DNA of 5,557 nucleotides, from NCBI GenBank assembly GCA_016649525.1, contig JAENXM010000122.1, forward strand, positions 1 through 5,557, in the 5' to 3' direction. A program made the position numbers and the translations under genes. Every line of letters starts with the position of its first letter. The first letter of the stretch is position 1. This document shows, piece after piece, positions 1-3,652 of the stretch. Under the pieces are notes generated by a model. It saw nothing but the letters and a program-made list of their open reading frames with translations. It was not told the origin of the DNA and did no database searches. The DNA comes from Actinomycetota bacterium. Its GTDB lineage: Bacteria > Actinomycetota > Geothermincolia > Fen-727 > Anoxymicrobiaceae.

Positions 1-554
1 AGTCTCAAGACCATCTTCCCGGTGTCGAAGTCGAGCTCTCCGGTCGGCTCGTCGCACAGCACGACCGGGGGCCGCTTCGCCAGCGCGCGTGCGACGGCGA
101 CCCTCTGCTGCTCCCCTCCAGACAGCTGGCTCGGGAAGTGGTTGGCCCGGTCACCCAGCCCGACCTGCTCGAGAACATCTTGAGCCGAGCCCCTCTTCTC
201 CTTTGGCACCAGGTCGAGGGCGAACTCCACGTTCTCCTTGGCGGTGAGAGTGGGTATGAGGTTGAAGAACTGGAAGATGAAGCCGACGGTGTCGCGGCGG
301 AACTTGGTCAGCTCCTTCTCGTTGAGCCTCGAGATGTCATTTCCGCCGACGACGATGGTCCCGCTGGTCGGCGAGTCTATGCCCCCGATACAGTTGAGCA
401 TCGTGGTCTTTCCGGAGCCGCTCGGGCCGAGCACGACGACGAACTCCCCCTTCGAGACCGTCAGGCTCACCTCTTTCAGGGCGTTAACCCGGACCTCGCC
501 CATCTGGTATATCTTGGACACGTCCTCCAGGAGCACCGTCGTGTTGTTGTTCAA
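1..554 (-). CDS. ABC transporter ATP-binding protein, LolD/MacB type (partial, C-terminus off the left edge)
   Basis: This is the cytoplasmic ATPase subunit of an ABC system; 184 complete codons are visible. Translating the minus strand shows every nucleotide-binding motif except the H-loop: Walker A GPSGSGKTT at residues 43-51, the Q-loop in FIFQFFNLIPTL (Gln95), the signature LSGGEQQR at 144-151 and Walker B VVLCDEPTGELD at 164-175. The Q-loop context and LSGGEQQRVAVARAL are typical of the LolD/MacB/FtsE group, whose members power MacB-like permeases in lipoprotein extraction, peptide or drug export, or mechanotransmission. The D-loop region reads GELD where GNLD or GALD is usual. The start is TTG at 554-552: an in-frame TGA lies three codons upstream, and a GGTGGTG ribosome binding site sits 7 nt before it. 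The rest of the gene and probably a permease gene lie to the left, so the exact substrate cannot be told. The ATPase call is very sure; the subfamily is likely. Confidence 0.93.
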   Translation of the reverse strand, partial: MNNNTTVLLEDVSKIYQMGEVRVNALKEVSLTVSKGEFVVVLGPSGSGKTTMLNCIGGIDSPTSGTIVVGGNDISRLNEKELTKFRRDTVGFIFQFFNLIPTLTAKENVEFALDLVPKEKRGSAQDVLEQVGLGDRANHFPSQLSGGEQQRVAVARALAKRPPVVLCDEPTGELDFDTGKMVLR

Positions 555-600
555 CAGGATTCACCACCGTAAATCACAAGTTCAGACTATCTACCCCGCT

Positions 601-629
601 ATGCTAGTTTCGATAAGACTATCGGTCAA
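601..629 (-). promoter_or_regulatory. Candidate sigma70-type promoter for the ABC ATPase gene
   Basis: Read on the minus strand, TTGACC (624-629; 5 of 6 matches to TTGACA) is followed after exactly 17 nt by TAGCAT (601-606; 4 of 6 matches to TATAAT). Transcription would start near 594, leaving a leader of about 40 nt before the TTG start codon. Position, spacing and orientation all fit. It is a by-eye call with no experimental support. Confidence 0.5.
611..624. promoter_or_regulatory. Palindrome inside the ABC promoter spacer (possible operator)
   Basis: CGATA-AGAC-TATCG is a perfect 5-bp inverted repeat with a 4-nt centre. It lies between the candidate -35 and -10 boxes of the ATPase promoter and touches the -35 box, where a bound regulator could block or reshape the promoter. 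The arms are short, so a chance occurrence is possible. Confidence 0.25.
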
Positions 630-670
630 GGAGATTCATCACTTTATCGCCTTCGTTCCTCTCGAAACCA

Positions 671-684
671 TTGATTTTAATCAT
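671..684. promoter_or_regulatory. FNR/CRP-family-like binding site
   Basis: TTGAT-TTTA-ATCAT matches the FNR consensus TTGAT-N4-ATCAA at 9 of 10 defined positions. A weak -10-like TATTCA at 707-712 would put a start near 719, which places the box centre about 41.5 nt upstream, the classical position for class II activation. FNR-type proteins respond to oxygen or nitric oxide; related CRP-family regulators read near-identical sites. The target gene would be the response regulator downstream. The site match is seen directly; the regulator and the transcription start are inferred. Confidence 0.35.
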
Positions 685-777
685 TGCGCGCTGGAGCCCT
701 TTTCGGTATTCACTTAATGGTGCGAATTGCCGATATTAATGAAAGACCGGGGCGTCGGTCCGTTTGCCATACAGGAC

Positions 778-783
778 GAGGGG
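778..783 (+). promoter_or_regulatory. Ribosome binding site that decides the response regulator start
   Basis: GAGGGG sits 6 nt before a GTG at 790-792. The upstream in-frame candidates, TTG at 727 and ATG at 739, have no comparable Shine-Dalgarno sequence, so GTG 790 is the preferred start. Confidence 0.55.
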
Positions 784-789
784 TATACC

Positions 790-1266
790 GTGGCTTTCTT
801 TGAAGAGAGACCTCCATCTTCGTCGGGTCCTTCACCGCGACCCGATGATTCGGCTGCCTCAGTAGAGCCCAACGGTATCGTCAAGGTGCTGGCTGTGGAT
901 GACGACCCGGCCATGTGCAAGCTCCTAAGGATAATGCTCGAGCCGAGGGGGTTCAAGGTCCTGGAAGCCTTCAGCGGGGTGAAGGCATTGATGGTCACGA
1001 AGAGGGAACTGCCGGACGTCGTGCTGCTGGACATCATGATGCCCGACATAGACGGGTTCGATGTTTGCAGGGCGTTGAAGCTCGACCCGGCGACGAGGGA
1101 CGTCCCGATCATCTTTGTCACCGCCAAGGCCGGCTACGAGCATCTCGAAAGGGGTATGTCGCTCGGCGCGCAGGGGTACATCACGAAGCCGTTCCGCCCG
1201 GAGGTCCTCATCGGGAAGCTGTACGAGGTTATCGGCAGGGGCACCGGCGCGAGGCGCGCCGTCTAG
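790..1266 (+). CDS. Single-domain response regulator (CheY-like receiver) with Ser/Pro-rich N-terminal tail
   Basis: A phosphorylatable receiver protein of a two-component system, 158 residues from the preferred GTG start. The receiver domain starts near residue 31 with VKVLAVDDDP, which holds the acidic pair (Asp37, Asp38). The phospho-acceptor is Asp81 in VVLLDIMMPDIDGF, followed by the conserved Thr111 in IIFVTAK and Lys133 in YITKPF. The C-terminus ends about 25 residues after that Lys, so there is no DNA-binding or enzymatic output domain; it probably acts by protein-protein contact, as CheY, Spo0F or DivK do. The first 30 residues are rich in Ser, Pro, Arg and Asp and look disordered. 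An in-frame TTG at 727 would add 21 residues but lacks a good ribosome binding site. No partner histidine kinase is in the window. An FNR-like box lies about 110 nt upstream. Confidence 0.9.
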   Translation: MAFFEERPPSSSGPSPRPDDSAASVEPNGIVKVLAVDDDPAMCKLLRIMLEPRGFKVLEAFSGVKALMVTKRELPDVVLLDIMMPDIDGFDVCRALKLDPATRDVPIIFVTAKAGYEHLERGMSLGAQGYITKPFRPEVLIGKLYEVIGRGTGARRAV

Positions 1267-1302
1267 CCACCCTCGCTCCTACACCTCTTTTCTCCCTGTA
1301 TA

Positions 1303-1336
1303 TCTCGTTGGAGAACGAGAGCACGTAGTGTATATT
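1303..1336 (+). promoter_or_regulatory. Candidate promoter for the fdhD-mobA operon with overlapping palindrome
   Basis: TTGGAG (1308-1313) and TATATT (1331-1336; 5 of 6 matches to TATAAT) are spaced by exactly 17 nt and would start transcription near 1343, about 27 nt before the fdhD start. A perfect 7-bp inverted repeat, TCTCGTT-GGAG-AACGAGA (1303-1320), covers the -35 box. A second one, GTGTA-N11-TACAC (1328-1348), spans the -10 box. Such overlap is usual for repressor operators. The -35 match is only 3 of 6. No U-rich tail follows the first repeat, so it is unlikely to be a terminator of the response regulator gene. Confidence 0.4.
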
Positions 1337-1357
1337 CAATCCGTACACGAATCGCTG

Positions 1358-1363
1358 TAGGGG
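1358..1363 (+). promoter_or_regulatory. Ribosome binding site that decides the fdhD start
   Basis: TAGGGG lies 6 nt before the TTG at 1370 but directly abuts the alternative TTG at 1364. Spacing therefore favours 1370, making the protein two residues shorter than the longest reading frame. Confidence 0.5.
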
Positions 1364-1369
1364 TTGCAG

Positions 1370-2200
1370 TTGGACGAGGAAGAAAACCCCGGCCTTGCCG
1401 GAACGGAGATAGTACGTTACCACGGGGGCGAGAAGTGCCCGGCCGATGATGTTGTCGCGCGCGAGGAGCCGCTCGAGGTAAGGCTCAACGGCCAGCCGCT
1501 TGTCTACCTGATGCGCCTTCCCGGCGATGACGCCGTGCTGGCCGCGGGTTTCTGCTTCAGCGAGGGCCTTATCTCGAGCCGCGAGGATATCGAGTTGCTT
1601 CATCACTGTCTCGAGGGGGAGTCTCCTGGAGAAGTCGCACCCGGCGCCCCCGGCAACCTGGTGGAGATGAGGGCGAAGCTCGCTTCCGGCGCGGAGCGCT
1701 TCGACGTGGCGAGGGTTGTGAGGACCGGCTGCGGAGGCGCTGACCTGGAGCGGGAGATTGACCTTGCCGGCATCGAGGTGGACAGTGACGTTCGCTTCTC
1801 CCCCGAGGTCGTCTCCAGGGTGCCCGACCTCCTGCTCGAAGGACAGGAGGTCTTTCGCAAGACGGGCGGTACGCACGGGGCGGGGGTCTTCGACACCGGC
1901 GGGCGGGTCCTCGTGGTCAAGGAGGACGTGGGAAGGCATAACGCCGTGGACAAGGTCCTGGGGTACCTCCTGCTTTCAGGGGAATCGACGGCCGACAAAG
2001 GCCTTATCCTCTCCGGCAGGTTGAGCTACGAGATGGTACTCAAGGGAGCAAGGGCCGGGATACCCCTCCTGTGCTCTGTCTCCGCGCCGACCGCCCTCGG
2101 CGTGGAAGTTGGAAGGAAGACGGGGGTCACCCTGGTCGGGTTCCTCAGGAACGGGAGCTTCAACGTCTATTCGCACCCCGAGAGGGTAGGCGGCGGTTGA
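1370..2200 (+). CDS. fdhD: Formate dehydrogenase accessory sulfurtransferase FdhD
   Basis: FdhD is a cytoplasmic protein that moves sulfur from a cysteine desulfurase (IscS in E. coli) to the bis-MGD cofactor of formate dehydrogenase, which is needed for activity. The 276-residue product has the usual family length and conserved blocks: RTGCGGAD (residues 118-125), KTGGTHGAGVF (165-175), KEDVGRHNAVDKVLG (184-198), SGRLSYEMVLKGARAGIPLL (215-234), SAPTALGVEV (238-247) and YSHPERV near the C-terminus. The sulfur-carrying motif is unusual: E. coli has RTGCGVCG with two cysteines, while here only the first (Cys121) remains and the second is Ala124. The first cysteine is the one I recall as essential. 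The start is TTG with a well spaced TAGGGG site. The stop overlaps the mobA start by one base, implying translational coupling. No formate dehydrogenase structural gene is visible here, so the client enzyme is unknown. Confidence 0.95.
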   Translation: MDEEENPGLAGTEIVRYHGGEKCPADDVVAREEPLEVRLNGQPLVYLMRLPGDDAVLAAGFCFSEGLISSREDIELLHHCLEGESPGEVAPGAPGNLVEMRAKLASGAERFDVARVVRTGCGGADLEREIDLAGIEVDSDVRFSPEVVSRVPDLLLEGQEVFRKTGGTHGAGVFDTGGRVLVVKEDVGRHNAVDKVLGYLLLSGESTADKGLILSGRLSYEMVLKGARAGIPLLCSVSAPTALGVEVGRKTGVTLVGFLRNGSFNVYSHPERVGGG

Positions 2201-2793
2201 TGGCGACCGGGATAATCCTTGCCGGCGGCGAGAGCAGGCGGATGCCGGGAGATAAGGCCTTCATGGAGGTGGCCGGCCGCCGGGTCATCGATATCCAACT
2301 CGAGGTCATTGACGGCCTTTTCAAAGAGATACTCATCGTAGGGAATGCCGAGAGGATGGAGCACCTCTCAGTTTATGCGAAGGATGGTGTCAGGGTGGTG
2401 GAGGAGCCGGTCAAAGGCAAGGGACCTCTCGGGGGGATATTGAGCGGCCTCCGGCTGTCGGATTCCGACGAGAACTTCATCCTCGCGTGCGACATGCCTT
2501 TTATCAAGCGGGAAGCGGTCGCTTTCGTGATGGATGGGCTGGCGGGCTACCAGGTCTCGGTGCCCCGGACACCGAAGGGACTCGAGCCCCTGCACGCCGC
2601 CTATCGCGGGGACTGCGTGGGTGCCATCGGGAGGCAGGCCGATTCTGGGAACCTGAAGGTCACCGATTTCTACCGCGAGGTATCAGTGCATTACCTGCTG
2701 TGGGAGGCACTGAGGCGTTTCGACCCGACGGGCAGGCTGCTGTACAACATCAACTCGCCGGAGGACATGGAGAGCGCGGCGGGATTTAGGTAG
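2200..2793 (+). CDS. mobA: Molybdenum cofactor guanylyltransferase MobA
   Basis: MobA transfers GMP from GTP to molybdopterin (Mo-MPT), giving the guanine dinucleotide cofactor used by DMSO reductase-family enzymes such as formate dehydrogenases. The 197-residue length is normal. The nucleotidyltransferase motifs are in order: IILAGGESRRMPGDKA at residues 5-20 (usual form LAGGxSxRMGxDKA, with Arg14 and Lys19 kept and a Pro in place of the Gly after Met), GPLGGI at 75-80, ILACDMPF at 94-101 with metal-binding Asp98, EPLHAAY at 129-135 and the C-terminal NINSPED at 184-190. The ATG shares its A with the fdhD stop (TGATG), a classic coupled arrangement. fdhD plus mobA is a sensible pairing because FdhD acts on the product cofactor. 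MocA-type cytidylyltransferases are related, but the ACDMPF and NINSPED blocks and the FdhD context favour MobA. Confidence 0.92.
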   Translation: MATGIILAGGESRRMPGDKAFMEVAGRRVIDIQLEVIDGLFKEILIVGNAERMEHLSVYAKDGVRVVEEPVKGKGPLGGILSGLRLSDSDENFILACDMPFIKREAVAFVMDGLAGYQVSVPRTPKGLEPLHAAYRGDCVGAIGRQADSGNLKVTDFYREVSVHYLLWEALRRFDPTGRLLYNINSPEDMESAAGFR

Positions 2794-3243
2794 ATGGGCA
2801 CGATCGCGGGCGGGGCGCCGGACTTCAAGGTTCTCTTTATCGATGTTCCGCTCGAGGAGATCGATGCGCTGAAGGAAGCGGACCTGGTGTTGATCGAATG
2901 GGGGCCCGCCTTCGAGGGTATGTCGGAGGTCGGCATAGAGAAGGCCGTAAAGGAAGCCACAGGCGCCCGTAAGGTGCTCATCTACAGTGACGAGAAAGGC
3001 AGGGAGCGCGCATTCTGGAAAGCGATCGACCTTGCGCGGTCCCGGATCGGAGGAGGAGAGATGCCGGAAGACATCCCCGAAAGAGTGATTGAGGCGGTAA
3101 AGAGGGAAGCGAAAGAGGGAAGGATACCGTGCGCCCGAGCGCAGCAGCTCGCGGGGGAGCTCGGCGTTCCTATACCCCTTGTGGGCCGCGCGCTCGACCT
3201 GCTGGAGATCAAGATTGTCGAGTGCCAGCTGGGCTGTTTTTAA
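2794..3243 (+). CDS. Unrecognised 149-residue protein in the molybdenum cofactor cluster, C-terminal CQLGCF
   Basis: I cannot name this family. The ATG follows the mobA stop without any gap, so it is probably translated from the same message. Two parts are visible. Residues 1-88 look like an alpha/beta fold fragment, with strand-like VLFIDVP (13-19), LVLIEWG (31-37) and KVLIYSD (60-66) separated by helices. After a GGGE linker (86-89), residues 90-149 form a compact helical unit with a helix-turn-helix feel (helices about 95-107, 113-124 and 128-137), ending in IKIVECQLGCF. Three cysteines (113, 144, 148) lie in this part; the last two, at the extreme C-terminus, could bind metal or carry sulfur. 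No signal peptide or membrane segment is seen. The ribosome binding site before the first ATG is weak (AGG at 2788-2790), whereas a very strong one precedes the internal ATG at 3061. The context suggests a role in molybdenum or tungsten cofactor handling or its control; this is inference only. Confidence 0.8.
   Translation: MGTIAGGAPDFKVLFIDVPLEEIDALKEADLVLIEWGPAFEGMSEVGIEKAVKEATGARKVLIYSDEKGRERAFWKAIDLARSRIGGGEMPEDIPERVIEAVKREAKEGRIPCARAQQLAGELGVPIPLVGRALDLLEIKIVECQLGCF
3049..3063 (+). promoter_or_regulatory. Strong internal ribosome binding site with in-frame ATG
   Basis: GGAGGAGGAGAG directly precedes ATG 3061, in frame with the 149-residue protein. It is the best Shine-Dalgarno match in the window, with 4-6 nt spacing. 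Translation from here would give a 60-residue protein consisting only of the C-terminal Cys-containing domain. The same bases encode the Gly-Gly-Gly-Glu linker, so the match could be a by-product of the linker codons. Confidence 0.35.
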
Positions 3244-3330
3244 GTTTGGGGTCAGGTCTTGATTCTTGCGTTGTTGCGATTGATTTGGCTACAGTGTCAT
3301 AACGCAAGAATCAAGACCTGACCCCAAACT
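3243..3330. repeat. 88-bp inverted-repeat element (30-bp perfect arms, 28-nt loop), REP/MITE-like
   Basis: The left arm (3243-3272) and right arm (3301-3330) are perfect reverse complements over all 30 positions; the left arm contains GGGGTCAGGTCTTGATTC. The loop 3273-3300 is non-coding. Trinucleotides TAA at 3241-3243 and TAA at 3330-3332 flank a 29-bp core arm on each side and may be a target-site duplication. There is no open reading frame of note inside, so it would need a transposase in trans. From memory, GGGTCAGGTCTTG-type ends occur as dispersed repeats in many environmental genomes and beside IS200-like (Y1/RAYT) transposase genes. The hairpin lacks a following U-tract on either strand, so an intrinsic terminator is not its obvious role, though a stem this long may still affect RNA decay or read-through. 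The left end coincides with the stop codon of the upstream gene. Confidence 0.8.
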
Positions 3331-3345
3331 AATTATTGGTATAAT
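3318..3345 (+). promoter_or_regulatory. Strong extended -10 promoter at the edge of the repeat, for moaD-like gene and purL
   Basis: A perfect TATAAT (3340-3345) is preceded by TG at 3337-3338, giving the extended -10 form TGnTATAAT. A -35-like CTGACC (3318-3323; 4 of 6 matches) lies 16 nt upstream, inside the right arm of the inverted repeat. Transcription would start near 3352, about 36 nt before the MoaD-like start codon. This is the best promoter in the window. Confidence 0.6.
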
Positions 3346-3376
3346 CTGTCTGCGATTTGCCCGCGCTGTAGCCTGT

Positions 3377-3382
3377 AAGGAG
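3377..3382 (+). promoter_or_regulatory. Ribosome binding site that sets the TTG start of the MoaD-like gene
   Basis: AAGGAG stands 5 nt before TTG 3388. The next in-frame candidate, GTG 3397, would be 14 nt away, so the TTG is preferred. Confidence 0.6.
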
Positions 3383-3387
3383 CGCGC

Positions 3388-3636
3388 TTGCCCACGGTGA
3401 AGTTCTATGCGACGTTGGTAAAAGTCGCCGGTGGCCGCAAGACCGACGTCCAGGCAAATTCCGTGAAAGAGCTTCTGGAGAAACTCTCGCGCGAATATGG
3501 AGGAAAGCTGGACCGGTACTTGAAAATAAGTACCGTGCTGGTGAACGGCGAGAACATCGACCACCTGAGGGGCAAGAAGACGAAACTCAAGCCCGATGAT
3601 GTCGTTTCGATCTACCCGCCGCTGGGCGGTGGCTAG
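3388..3636 (+). CDS. MoaD/ThiS family sulfur carrier protein (molybdopterin synthase small subunit-like)
   Basis: A small beta-grasp (ubiquitin-like) sulfur carrier of 82 residues, the usual MoaD length. It starts with the strand VKFYATLVKVAGGRK (residues 4-18), has the helix SVKELLEKLSREYG (25-38), the strand STVLVNGENI (48-57) and the family ending DDVVSIYPPLGGG (70-82) with the chain stopping right after the glycines. In MoaD the terminal Gly is adenylated by MoeB, converted to a thiocarboxylate, and supplies the dithiolene sulfur when MoaE makes molybdopterin. The fdhD and mobA genes just upstream support a molybdenum cofactor role over thiamine (ThiS), but sequence alone does not settle it; tungsten-cofactor or other sulfur carriers are alternatives. 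The chain ends in three glycines where two are usual. It starts with TTG behind AAGGAG and has its own strong promoter, and purL follows after 16 nt, probably in the same operon. No moaE or moeB gene is visible. Confidence 0.85.
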   Translation: MPTVKFYATLVKVAGGRKTDVQANSVKELLEKLSREYGGKLDRYLKISTVLVNGENIDHLRGKKTKLKPDDVVSIYPPLGGG

Positions 3637-3652
3637 CCGGGAGTGAAAAAAA

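Noticed and set aside
138..717. Two plus-strand open frames over the ABC ATPase
   Set aside because: They are the complement of the ATPase with Walker A, signature and Walker B on the minus strand; the plus-strand products match nothing I know.
727..789. Longer response regulator from TTG 727 or ATG 739
   Set aside because: No convincing ribosome binding site precedes either, whereas GAGGGG lies 6 nt before GTG 790. The longer form is not excluded.
1303..1320. Terminator after the response regulator gene
   Set aside because: The 7-bp stem has no following T-run and overlaps a promoter -35 box, so an operator is the better reading.
1229..1939. 236-codon open frame on the minus strand opposite fdhD
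   Set aside because: It is antisense to a clear FdhD with many family motifs. Its product shows no recognisable motifs, and long antisense frames are expected in GC-rich DNA.
3243..3345. Intrinsic terminator for the fdhD-mobA transcript
   Set aside because: The hairpin is very long with a 28-nt loop, and no U-tract follows it on the plus strand (or on the minus strand). It may still slow polymerase, but it does not have terminator architecture.
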